NCBI RefSeq assembly: GCF_003573695.1 | Contig: NC_039363.1 | Coordinates: 160,720,747 to 160,784,746 of the forward strand | DNA from: Papaver somniferum | Taxonomy: Eukaryota > Streptophyta > Magnoliopsida > Ranunculales > Papaveraceae | Direction: 5' to 3' | DNA length: 64,000 nucleotides | Shown: piece by piece, positions 48,466-59,790 of the stretch | How positions within the stretch are numbered: position 1 is the first letter of the stretch | Layout of the letters: each line of letters starts with the position of its first letter | The notes under the pieces: generated by a model | What the model was told of the DNA's origin: nothing | Database searches by the model: none | The model's input: only the letters and a program-made list of their open reading frames with translations | Translations under genes and position numbers: made by a program

Positions 48466-49031
48466 ATGAGGACCTTATGTTATCACCATTGGTCATCTCT
48501 CACACTTGCAGAAAGAACGCCCAAACCGCCATTACCACCAAAATCAAATATCAGACAGCAGCCACATAAACTCTTATTTCATGCCCTAACTGGAACTCTT
48601 TCCTTCAATCTTATCTTTCTTTCTCCTTCTCCTTCCATTGCTCAACTTATTTCACCTCCTCCTCCTCCTGTTGAATACTGTAAAGAAGAAGATGTTCTTG
48701 AACAAGAAAAACCACAAACAGTTCCAGGGTTAGTAACAAATCAAGGAATTGTTGAAGAAGCTTGGGAAATCGTTAATGAAAGTTTCCTTGATTATAGTGA
48801 TCGTCCTCGTTTTTCTCCAGATAATTGGCTGGTAATTGTTTCTGCTTTTTAGCTTTTCACGAATGTTAATTGATATTTCCGTTAATTAAATGTATACAAT
48901 TTTACATCCAGAAAAAGAAGGAGGATGCTATTGGTAGCTCCATTCAGACAAGATCTAAAGCTCATGACATTATTCAAAGGATGTTGGGTAGTCTTGGCGA
49001 CCCCTACACTAGGTTTCTTTCTCCATCAGAG
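48466..49031 (+). pseudogene. chloroplast carboxyl-terminal processing protease (CtpA), exons 1-2
   Basis: Exon 1, 48,466-48,831 (122 codons): a basic, Pro/Ser/Thr-rich transit-like leader, a hydrophobic segment (about residues 38-58: LLFHALTGTLSFNLIFL) suiting thylakoid targeting, then NQGIVEEAWEIVNESFLDY. Exon 2, 48,912-49,031: QTRSKAHDIIQRMLGSLGDPYTRFLSPSE, split here as QTRSKAHDIIQRML and GSLGDPYTRFLSPSE. These match the N-terminal part of plant CtpA proteases, which mature the photosystem II D1 precursor in the thylakoid lumen. Splice sites are sound. Exons 3-6 follow in the opposite orientation, so this gene cannot be spliced as it stands. The true start may lie further upstream, in sequence displaced by the LINE. 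Confidence 0.85.
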
Positions 49032-50441
49032 GTATATTGAGAGAGTTTGTTACTTCAACTCTTCCATTTCACTTTCCTAGCATATTATGTGCTTTTAATA
49101 GTTTCATTCTATATACATGCCAAAGTGGAAAAAATTATTTCAGTCCAGGAAATTTTCAATATTTTTCAGAAATGGTTTTTTTTTTTTTTAAAAAAGAATA
49201 GGAATGATAAAATGGATGCATTTTTGGTACTTAGGAAAATTAGAGAACTGAGATTGGATTTTCTTGTTGGTAAAACCAAGATGAAAGAAAGCTTAATCTA
49301 CTTTTTCATTTTAAAAAAGATACATTACAAAGATTGGAACAGTTGAATCAAATTTGCAATGCTTTTGTCAGTGAACAGTACATAAAAGTAAGCTCTTTTA
49401 AGATGCTTAATAAAGACAGCTGGAATTTTATTATAACTAAAAAGATTTTGGAATTGCTTCCCGTGTCTCCTTCATTGAGAAATAGCTTAGCAACTTCAAT
49501 CCCTGCCTGGAATGTGTAGAATTAGTTACCAGACTTGTGGCATAATAGGCAAACAGTTAAGAAATGGCATAGGCATTTTTACCATACCATTGAGTTGTGT
49601 TTAAAGGAATATATTAAAAGGGAAACTATTCATTGATATCACCAATTGCTTCAACATTTTATCTCTATCAATATATAGAAAAATATAATTTGTTGAATAT
49701 GTTCTCTATTCTTTTCTTCCCCTTAGAATTGGTTCACAGGAACTCAAAATACCAAATTTAAGTGAAGCGAGCACTTCAGATGACAAGTTTCTGACTTGTT
49801 GCAGATGTGGATCTACTACCAATGAGATATATCTGAGTTTCCATCGCCATGATCATCCTATTCCTCCACTAGTATATGTATAGCTACTACATTTAGGTCC
49901 TCGGAATCATTTGGGAGGTATAATGATAGTTTTGAATAAGATCATAATATGAACACAGATCCTCATATGTTTAGATTATTTACAAGTATGTATGATAAGA
50001 TAAAACCTAATATGTGGTGAATTGATTATACAAATGCATATGTATGAGATGCAAATTTTGCACATGGGTGATGGGTATTAAACAAAATAAGGATGATGAA
50101 AGTGACCGAAATTTCGCAAGCATAACTATATCCTCTCAAAATTGACAAGAACCCTTTTCCAAGATAAGACAGATAGATGGCATTAATTTCATGACACTAG
50201 GTAACTCTCCTGCCAACGTCCTCAGTTCCAAAGTCTTTTGATTATTCCCACTGTTCACCCTGACTAGGAACTAGGTGTTTAACATTTGAAAACAGTAATA
50301 ACTCTCCACTGCCAGATTCATACTACAAAAATGTGACAGATTTTGAAGAAGTACCCTATCTGGAACTATATTATGGAAAAGAATGGTGCCTATATCTTAA
50401 AGAGATAACGTAATGCGAAAAGATTGGGTAGTTAAACAAAC
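49032..50441. other. CtpA intron 2 remnant and left inversion junction
   Basis: AT-rich, no exon found on either strand. The inversion breakpoint must lie in this interval. The expected small CtpA exon 7 (about 15 codons, the AGIEIAKLF-type segment) was looked for on the minus strand and not found. Confidence 0.5.
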
Positions 50442-52397
50442 CTGCACTAATCCACCAAGATTGTCCCTTAGATCCAGTAGGAAATATGAAGCACCAGACT
50501 CCTGAAGACGCTTTATTGCTGCAAGAATCAGTATTTACTTGAAGTCATTGGAAGCCCATCTAAAAGTTGGCATCAATTGAAGGAATTATTCACCTTAACT
50601 AGAAAAAAACATCTACTTGGCCAAAATTGCTTGGGGACGGAACAATACAGAGTCTCATATGTTAGTCTCCCTTTTGGTTTTGGGAATAACATCTGCGGAC
50701 TAGACTCAAACCAGAATGGAGTAAGCACTCCTCAATCATAAATACTACGAAACGAAGTTCACCAGGTGCCATAGATAATGGCAATTACCATTATAGGTTT
50801 TTTGCTAAATGTTCCTAGTAAGAGTAGATGAGTAGCGCTCTTAATTATTTGTACATGTTGCATCATCGCCTAGTACAGGTATATGCAGACAACTTGCAGT
50901 GTAAAACTGTGAAAGAGTCCGACGGCAACATAACTAAGAAATGAAATTATTAGTTTTGAACATATTGGCTTCCTTAAAATTATTCAAGTAAAACTACTGT
51001 GGATTTAGGACTAAATTTTTATCATGCTATAAAATAGTTACTACGACGATATTGTTATGTACCAGTGATCAGATCCTTTGTTGCTAAAGCATTAAATTCT
51101 TTAATGCGTATATATCCAACAGAAACTGTTCCATTCTCTATTTGCTCTAGACGATAAAATACCGGAGTGCGAGCAACTAGACTCCTTTGGACTTTGATAG
51201 ACTGGGTGGGTCCGCAATTCCCATGCTTAACCTACAGGCATCAATTATATTGATGCTCAGACTGTAAATCTGCAGCACTGTAAATGAGTAATCAGAGTGT
51301 AAACTCATTACAAGTTATAAAGAGATCACACCTCAATGGTCACAAATGTTTCATTTGGACCTGGTATCAAGGAGGAAACTTCAACTGCGGATTTTCCTCT
51401 GACATCCACTCCATTAACAGATACGACTTCGTCTCCCTGCCGAGAAAAAAACATCCAACCAAGCACACAAAACTATTAACTAGCACTCAACTCATTTAAA
51501 GGGCAACATATGTCTGTCTATCTATTTTTAATAATAGAGACGTAATGGTTAATGGCCCAGCTGCAAACCCTCTAGTCTAAAATATCCACCAGAAACAGGC
51601 AATAGTAAATTGTTGAACGCGTTATGACTAAGGCTTTGTGCTATCAAGTAGGCATTTATTGCCTTCTAATAAAGCAAACCAATCTTGTAAAATACAGTAC
51701 GTAACTTCCATTTATGATTTATGATTTGTCGAAAAAGCAGGTTATTTTTCAGTATTTAGAAAATAACTCCGGCAAAAAAACTACAAAATTTGCAAGTAGG
51801 TGCAGAATTTGAGCTCGTCAGACCACAATTCAACAGTTGAGCACTATTACTGTGTATGGAAGTATAAAAAACAACTTTACAGAAACAAAAAATTTCCTAA
51901 AAGATTTAAAAACCACAACACAACATTCATACAGACTTTAAATATGAAATGCAAGATGATTACAAAAAGGTGAAATATATACCCATAGAGTATAATTTCA
52001 AGGAACAAATGGGCAGGATAACATACTGAGAAATCATCAGACACTAGATACAGTGTAATAAAATTATACGAGAAGAGATAATATTAGAAGAGCACGATAG
52101 TTGACAATGCATATTTTACCATGTACGAAAAGTATGCAATCAATGGCAGTATTACAAGAACAAACAAGGTTTAACATCATTGATTTGTAGAAGTGTGAGC
52201 CAATTCAAAGGGGACAAATTAAATTACACCACATTCCATACAGATAACCTTATCTTTACCTGTCTCACACCAGCAGCATTGGCAGGGCCATCCAATATGA
52301 GTCCTAGTACTTTCAATTTGACATCTCCTTTATCATCTGGGATTTCCCTGAGGTTTATTCCAATTCCGGTCATATCATACCGAGCCATCTTCGAGAA
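50442..52397 (-). pseudogene. CtpA exons 3-6 (PDZ and start of catalytic domain), inverted
   Basis: Four exons read on the minus strand: 52,397-52,260 (FSKMARYDMTGIGINLRE, LILDGPANAAGVRQ), 51,436-51,332 (GDEVVSVNGVDVRGKSAVE), 51,231-51,063 (VKHGNCGPTQSIKVQ, NGTVSVGYIRIKEFNALA) and 50,518-50,442 (KRLQESGASYFLLDLRDNLG). Together they give the PDZ domain and the start of the S41 peptidase domain. All acceptors and donors are good, and phases fit exon 2 upstream (phase 0) and each other. The order is correct for a CtpA gene but the strand is opposite to the exons on both sides. No lesion is seen within these exons. Confidence 0.88.
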
Positions 52398-52457
52398 CTT
52401 TTGTCAAAGATGAAGATAAAATAAGACTTGATAAATCAGTACTGCAATTCGTATATA

Positions 52458-52961
52458 TTATGTAAACCCACATGTCAGCGCATGTATTATAAAGGCATAA
52501 GAAAATGCAAGGCTCTTGAAAACATCCGTAGGTAATAGACCATTAAAGTTAAGTAACAAGACCAAGTAAAACAAAATAATTTCAACTGTGAACCATATTC
52601 TTATCAAGAAACACTTATCAAAGATTACTAGTCCGTTTTTTTTCTCTAACCTTTTGGAAGTATGACTTTGCCGTGAGGATAAAAGTGGATCCATTGGGAT
52701 TGAAGTAGGATCTGCTATCAGTTTGAATTTCTGGGACATTACTGTAATCTTCCCTGGATGGCTCAGTAAGCTATGAAGTGTGAACAACTTGAACTTCCAA
52801 GTGCTGGGGGTTAAAAGATTGTTGGTGATGAGTTCATGGTTGTCAACCATGAACTTCGTCACCAACAAAAATGCATTTACTTCTTTTCCCTTGTATGCAA
52901 GTTTAGTAGGATACTGGTCAATAAACTTTCGGCACTGACCATCCTGAATTAAATTTTCCAT
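52458..52961 (-). CDS. unrecognised ORF at the right inversion junction
   Basis: 167 codons from an ATG at 52,961-52,959. The first about 110 residues look protein-like (EVNAFLLVTKFMVDNHELI, FTLHSLLSHPGKITVM, then a basic HTSKRLEKK); the rest is hydrophobic and AT-derived. No family recognised. It lies between inverted exon 3 and forward exon 8, so it was either intron content carried by the inversion or foreign DNA inserted at the junction. Confidence 0.35.
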   Translation of the reverse strand: MENLIQDGQCRKFIDQYPTKLAYKGKEVNAFLLVTKFMVDNHELITNNLLTPSTWKFKLFTLHSLLSHPGKITVMSQKFKLIADPTSIPMDPLLSSRQSHTSKRLEKKNGLVIFDKCFLIRIWFTVEIILFYLVLLLNFNGLLPTDVFKSLAFSYAFIIHALTCGFT

Positions 52962-53010
52962 GTCTTAAATTATCTAGTTACTCAATATGGCTGTGATCAC
53001 ATATATGCAG

Positions 53011-54231
53011 GTCATTTATACTGCTGGACGAGATCCCCAGTACCAAAAAAGTATTGTTGCAGAATCTGCACCTGCCTTTACAGCACCGCTCATTGTGAGA
53101 ATACCTTCTTTTACAATCAAATTCTACATAAGAATCATATTTTTTCCTTCTAAGGCCAGTTATTTCAACGTACAATTAGAAAAGTTAAAGCTGTTTCAGT
53201 TAGCCTTAACAGTGATCTTAATCAAATCAACCACCACTTTGTATGCAGGTACTGGTGAATAACAAGACTGCAAGTGCTAGTGAGATCGTGAGTTGCATAC
53301 TACTAATAATTTAACTTCAACTATTTAGTTTTTTATTTATGAATATTTGATGTAAGCGGAAGTAGCTTTTTCAGGTTGCAACTGCACTTCGTGATAATTG
53401 CAGAGCTATTCTTGTTGGTGAAAGGACTTATGGCAAAGTAAGAATGAGATTCACATATTTCAAATCATAAATTCGAGCAGTTTTATTATGTAGACATGAC
53501 CGTGTAAAAATGTAAAACAAGAAAATGTAGTTGGGTTGATATTCATCATCATCCTCGATGGACCCTTCGTCATTCTATGAGAACTTTTCACCTGATCTAT
53601 GTTTTGCATTCGACTACCCTGATATGAGAACGACCTTGAGGTTAATGTTGCAGTCTGGATTAATACTAGAGATCATTCAGATGATTTGAGATAAATTCAT
53701 AAATTCCGTCAGTTAATGTGCCAAATATTTTGGTATAGTGGCAGTGTCCTCTCTTAGTTGGTGGGATGTATAAGAGATGGATTTTTGGTTCAATTCTGGC
53801 AATACTAGGTGTAATCATGCCATACGGCACAACACCGCTGAAACCTCTTCCACTAGATGGTTACACGGAATGTTGTTAGTCTCAGTTTCAACCATCCTAA
53901 CAAAACATCAAATTCTGTTTATTATAGAGAATTGTTCTTCTCATATCCTATATTCTGATGTTATTGGCAGGGTCTAATTCAATCCGTCTTTGAGCTTCAT
54001 GATGGATCTGGTATAGTTGTCACTGTTGGAAAGTATGTCACACCAAACCATATGGACATCGGTGGAAATGGAGTAGAGCCTGACTTCAAAAGTGTCCCAG
54101 GTATTATGAGTTACATGGTTGTGAATCTTGTGATAAAACCGAGACGAGCTGATTAGAGCTGATTGAACTTTTTGTTTGCAGCTTGGAGTGAAGTTAAGAG
54201 ATTCCTTTCCCAGTGCCAAAGAAATGGATAA
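53011..54231 (+). pseudogene. CtpA exons 8-12 (catalytic C-terminus)
   Basis: Five plus-strand exons: 53,011-53,094 (VIYTAGRDPQYQKSIVAESA), 53,249-53,287 (VLVNNKTASASEI, with the catalytic Ser in TASASE), 53,375-53,437 (VATALRDNCRAILVGERTYGK, split as VATALRDNC and RAILVGERTYGK, with the catalytic Lys), 53,971-54,100 (GLIQSVFELHDGSG, YVTPNHMDIGGNG) and 54,182-54,231 (ending in TAA). The Ser-Lys dyad of S41 peptidases is intact, and phases join cleanly. The exon expected just before VIYT is missing in the window. With exons 3-6 inverted, a complete mRNA cannot form from this copy. Confidence 0.88.
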
Positions 54232-55159
54232 ACACAGGTCTGTTATCTGTTAACTTGTCTTTGACTTATGACCATTGTCCCAGACTCACCAAGAAATTTC
54301 TGAAGATCAAGGCAAAATATACTTGATTGGAGATGAGCGTTTTTTTGGCCGTTCTGTTGCGGACTCCCACTCCAGATGGATGATTATAATAGCTCATATC
54401 TGGTTTAGGAGCAAAAGAGTCACTGGCTATGTTGTGAAAGCATCAGTAATTGCGCTGAGGTGCTGAGTTCTCTGAGATTAGCGTGTAGATAAATTTAGAA
54501 AGGCGAGACACATTTTTCTGGGTAAGTTTGAGGTTGAGCAATTTCTTTTGCTGCGTTGTAATTCTGTGACGGAGAATGTGAAACAGAAAAGCTCCATTAG
54601 TGAAGTGAACCACTACTCAGTGTTTAATATAAATCTATAATTTCTTTCCATACTAATCTTAGTAGTTTGTTGTTACGTATGTTTTAGCTATCAAATTGAT
54701 CAACAAAATGTTTGAGCTATCAAATTGATCAACAAAATCTGCTAGAATATTGTGTCTTTCTATTGTAGAGAACGGCTTTCTGTCTCTCTTATGAAAAGCA
54801 TTTTGTTCCAGTGCTCGATTTATGAAGTTCTTTTGTATAGGTTCTCCAGCAGTAGTAAGCGCAGGCCAGTGCGTAGCTCTTTGATAGTTCCCTATGCTGT
54901 TTCTTTAGAGTCCTGATAACGATACGCTAGTTTATGTAGTTACTGGATGTATGTTTGATAACTTTCAAAGCAGAATAAACTGTTACAAGGAAAGCTAAAA
55001 CGGATAGTAAAGAGTTTTCACCCTTGCCAATACTAAAAATTCATCCCATCTTATATTTTCGGTAGAATGTTTTTTTTTTACATTCATGGTTCAAGTTTCT
55101 TTTTCATCAGTGGTCTAGTTTCATCTGAATCTGTAGATTGTTTAGTAACTATGTTGATT
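54232..55159. other. CtpA 3' flank and spacer to the PPR gene
   Basis: No gene on either strand. 54,232-54,700 likely holds the CtpA 3' UTR. A 27-bp stretch with AGCTATCAAATTGATCAAC is repeated in tandem at 54,687-54,735. Confidence 0.45.
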
Positions 55160-56805
55160 TTAAATCAAGAGATTATCTAAACCATCTTGTGCTGATGTTT
55201 CCTTCAATATTGAACACAGGTCATCTAATACTCTATACATCTCTTTCTCCCTAGGATGGGATTTCCCTGCAACAAGAAACTCATGAACAACTCCATCCAC
55301 TTCCACCAAACTACATCCTGGTTCTTTCCTAATATCCCTTTTCTTCATTAAAGCCCTTGCATCTATTGCTTCCTCATATCTACCAGAAAGTGCCAAGGCA
55401 TTTGCTAACAGTACATACCCTGAAGTTTCAGTAGGATCCAATTCCAGAATCTTGTCAGCTGCCCGCTACCCCATTTCGATATTCCCATGTTGTTTACAAG
55501 CGGACAGCAAGGATCCCCATACAATTACATCTGGGTTTTCTGTTAATTTATTTATCACTTCTTCTGCCTCATCAAGTAACCCGGCTTTACACAAAACATC
55601 AACCAAGCAACCGTAGTGTTTGATCGTGGGTTTGATTTGGTAAATTTCAGTCATTTGCAAGAAATAATATTGCGCTTCTGTTACCATGCCTGAATGACTG
55701 CAAGCAGTCAAAACACCCAGAAAGCTAACATCATTTGGTCGTAAGCCTGATATTAACTGAAGATCTAAGAAGAGTTGAATTGCTTGTTTTCCATCCCCAT
55801 TCATTGCTAGCCCGATTATCAAAGAATTCCAGGACGATAAACCCTTTGTTGAGGCATTTTCAAAAACTTGAAGAGCCTTCCCAATGCTTCCACACTTGCA
55901 GTACATGTTTATGATAGCAGTTAAGACAATTGAATTAACATGAATCTTCTTCTTTTGGATATAAGCATGAATCCACTCTCCTTGTTTAAGAGCTCCTAAC
56001 TGAGCACATGCATTTAATAAGCTCACTGTTGTGAACTCGGTTGGTGTAATTCCCCCGTTTTGCATTCGATGAAACAGATGAAATGCATCCTTTAACATCC
56101 CATTTCTAACATACCCACTAATCATAGAATTCCATGATATATCACTTCTCGACGGCATCTTATCAAACAATCTCAAGGATTCATTGACTTGTCCATTTTT
56201 AGCAAAACCAATGATCATGGAATTCCAAGCTACAATATCGACGACATCTGAATACTCATTGAATAATCGACTGGCTTCAATCAGGTATCCGCAATTTGAG
56301 TACATATAGATCATTGTGTTTCGAATGAAGGGGTCGAAATCGATCCCCAGTTTTAGAATTCTTCCATGAAGTTGAGATCCATCATGGGCTCGACCAAGAT
56401 TAGCATAAGCTTTGAAGAGAGAAGGATAAGTGAGTTTTTCTGGTTCCACGGATGAAGAATGCGGATGAAAAGATATATAGAATTCTGAGGACATGAACTC
56501 TGCGAGAAGCCTCTGATAATGGTGTTCCAAGAAAAACGATTTGGTTGTTCGATTTGAGAGAAGACTTGGTAAGCGTAGTTGATGTCGCCAAAGGGAGATG
56601 TGGCGCAGAAACATAAAACCCGACTGACTGCAATGATATCTTTGCTTAAACCAGTTTTGATGAGTTGGGCATGAAGTTTATGAAGGTCTCTCATGCTTCT
56701 GCAGTTCTTTTCAAGCATGGACAGACATGAATGGTCTGAGATAAACTTGGAGATGGAAGTGAATGATGATGTTGATGACGGCAATACATTGCATCTTGGG
56801 TTCAT
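55160..56805 (-). pseudogene. PLS-class PPR protein (resembles Arabidopsis At2g42920), two lesions
   Basis: Intronless gene of about 548 codons, start ATG 56,805-56,803, stop at 55,160. It begins with FTSISKFISDH and MRDLHKLHAQLIKTGL, then P-L-S repeats (AWNSMIIGFAKNG, SWNSMISGYVRNGMLKDA, TTVSLLNACAQLGAL, GVLTACSHSGMV, VWGSLLSACKQHGN) and an E/E+ tail (GYVLLANALALSGRYEEA, EPGCSLVEVDGVVHEF); no DYW is seen. By overall layout it looks like the ortholog of At2g42920, an organelle PPR protein predicted to bind RNA. Lesions: a one-base-type frameshift near 56,455-56,475, and TAG at 55,468-55,466 where the motif GNIEMG-K-RAA would have Lys. Both flanks stay well conserved, so the loss is recent. 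Confidence 0.85.
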
Positions 56806-57299
56806 TTCCTTTCACTGTCTGTATGTTGGGAGTGAGAAGTGGATAGGGAACTGAGATGGTGATAAAATCTGTTTTGTTTTTCTCAATGGCTCACACGGAA
56901 ACAACATTCCAAAAAGCTCTCACAATTTTTTTATTGGGTCCCGTGGGCCGCGTCGGAGGACAGCAGGAGGGTCACTTACGGTGGGATCCATCGAATTTTT
57001 TTTGGTGTAGTCTATGATGGCGGTTCATCAAGACTTATTGTTTTTTTTCTCCACTTCTTTTTCTGTGTTTCTGAGAAGGCAGGAAATAATTCTGGATAGA
57101 CGATGTAGGATTATTATAATACCTACTGGTATATCTAAGAGCTGCCTCAAAATAATTTGGGGCTACTAATTTAAGCTCCCCCATTCGAGGTGGCTTCGGG
57201 GTGCCTTAAATATAAAAAATACCTTATACACTTTGATACTAACACCGACATCCAATCGCCTTATGCAAATCCAGATTTTCCCCAGCTATGTGCACAAAT
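56806..57299. other. intergenic
   Basis: No gene seen. GC-rich patch at 56,940-56,990 (GGGCCGCGTCGGAGGACAGC); the rest is AT-rich. It contains the 5' flank of the PPR gene. Confidence 0.4.
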
Positions 57300-58985
57300 A
57301 AATCGATCGGATCGATAGGAATTTTGTCTGGGGACATGGTTCATCGGTTAAAATACTTCACCCAATAGAACGGAACAAGCTAAACAACCCGATAACGGGA
57401 GGAGGATTCAAAATCAGAAAGAGCAACCATCACAACAAAGCTTTATTCATGAAAAAGATATGGAACATTGACGACTAGCCGCATTCCATTTGCACCGGCT
57501 TTCTCAACGAGAAATATCTCTAGCATCAACCAATATTCCAAGGTGAGATCACAGTTTCTTCTACAGACAGGTCCAAATGGAAACAAATGGCCTCTCTCAT
57601 ACCTTATGCAAAACAACATTTATTTCACCGAATAGGAAATGGTTTAGATACACCTGGATACCACACTTTCAAAATCTTGATCCTACCCAATGCCACCGTA
57701 TACAATCTGTAGCTGATTTAATTGACCAATTTTTTTTTATAATTGGAAACATGATCAGCTAAACAATCTCCTACCAAGTGCCACCCAACACATCCTAAAT
57801 ATCCACCTTTTTCCTAACAGCACTCCAGACATAATATTTTGGCCCAAGTCTAAGTTAGGAAAATACACTGTTGCAACCGGCTATAGTTGTCTAATCCAAC
57901 AAAATAACCTCTCACACCCAAACCCCCTCCCAACAGCCAAATTTTTATGGACATTACCATATCCACCAAAAATTCAGCTTTTCTTGTGGAAAGCTATCAA
58001 TGAAGGTTTACCAGCCTTATCTAAGTTACATCACATTATCCTCTCCACTTCAAACCTTTGTCCCCGCTGCAACTCCGAGACAGAAACAGCTGAACACATG
58101 CTTATTCACTGACCAATTGCGATGTCAACTTGGACCAGCCTTTCTATCCACATATCTACAATCCAACTCTAAGGTAACGACCAACCAATTACCTTAAACC
58201 CCCAAACAACAATTTCACAAATTCTGCAAACACGGGGCAATACCTCCTCTATCACATCCTGTTGTTTTCTACTATGGTCACTCTGGATGACCAGAAATGA
58301 ACTCGTGTTTGATCAAAAACAATCCACTCATGCAGACATCCTGGCAAGATCTTTCACACAACAACAAGAATTTAAGTGGGAAAAAAAGATTTCCCCACCA
58401 GTTCTCCCGGGGAACCACCTCCCAAAATTGAAACAAACATAACGAGGACAACTACGACCATTCAAGTGGGTTGGTGCAATCCGGCACCAGATTGGATTAA
58501 AGTAAACACTGATGGGGAAGCTAGAGGTCATCCAGGTATGGAAGGAGCAGGGTTCATTTGTAGGGACTTGAACGCACAAACGGTAATGGCTTTAGCACAA
58601 ACTCTAGGTTTAACCACGACGCTTACCGCATAGACATGGGAAACAGTTTTAGCAACAAGAACTGCGAATGAAAGAAGATGGATTAAGGTATTATTTGAGA
58701 CGGATCCTGAGAACCTCGTACACTTCATTAAATCTCCAAAGGAAACTCCTTGGTATATTTCAGAAATGATCGCAGAAATTAAGCAACGAATGCGTCAAAT
58801 TCCATGTTGCACAATTCAACACAATTTTAGAGAAGGAAACCAAGCAGCAGACAGACTAGCAAGTTATGCGGCAGACGGTAGCCAAGCTGGCAACTACTCA
58901 ACCTCAATGCGGGACCAGACAAACCCAGATTTTCTTAACCAAATTTTATTAAGTGGCTCTTGGGGAGCCACTTCCCCCGTGTAAT
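57300..58985 (+). mobile_element. LINE 3' fragment: RT thumb, zf-RVT and RNase H-like domain
   Basis: Plus-strand relics in order: NFVWGH and GGGFKIRK (57,317-57,420), LFLWKAINEGLPALS then CPRCNSETETAEHMLIH (57,980-58,110, the zinc-binding zf-RVT segment), and an RNase H-like RVT_3 domain (58,480-58,900: DWIKVNTDGE, GAGFICRD, FREGNQAADRLA). Several stops interrupt it, including TAG at 58,631-58,633 and one after HMLIH. No 5' ORF and no clean poly(A) tail. The orientation is opposite to the LINE at 45-48 kb. Confidence 0.82.
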
Positions 58986-59790
58986 AACAATTTAGTTGCT
59001 TTTTCTTTATTAGTTACATGCTTCAAAAATTAAAGTAAACCTAAATCCATCATTTGCATTGAGTATTAACCATTTCAAAACAAAATAAACTCCCCTTCTT
59101 CACCTTCTCCATTTATCGGTTAATGAGAATATTTCAGTTTCCCTCAGTTTTATTTTCAAAAACGAAATTATCATTACAATTTTTTTATATAACGACTATT
59201 AAATATATTAAAGTTCAAGTTAAACAAAAGAAAAAAAAAACGGAAAGATGATAGCAGTAGTAATCCAAATGTAGGAACTAAAGATCTAAATTCCTAGACA
59301 ATATAAGCTCCCACGTTGAACGGGTGAGGAAAACCTCCCTTCCTATTATCCGAAATAAAGCTTTGGTGGCTTTTGTGAAGTGAGAGTATTTGTAAAGACA
59401 CTTGGCAATGAATAATTGGTTTTGAAAAAAAAACACATTTAAAAATAAAATAAAATAGAAAAAGAAACCGAAACTTAGTGTGATTACAGTGTTTTGAACT
59501 TTATGGAATATACATCAAAACCAAATTCAATTCGAAAATTGTTAGAAATTCAATTCTTAAACGTGTTTTTTTGTTACAAATTTGTGAAAACAACAACTTT
59601 ACCGATTTCCTGATCTGGGATTTTTTTTTTTTTTTTTGCTCGATTCAATCCATTTTATGAAACGACTCTTTTTCACTTGTTTCTCGTTTCCTTTTCCACC
59701 GGACCTTAGTTGCTATAATGAATCTTTTTCTACATTATTCTCAGATATTAATTCAATCGATAACCCAATCACTAGTCACTCAATTACAAT
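58986..59790. other. AT-rich spacer
   Basis: No gene on either strand; homopolymer A and T runs (59,234, 59,620). The last 8 bp (ATTACAAT) are a candidate target duplication for the hAT element that starts at 59,791. Confidence 0.4.
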
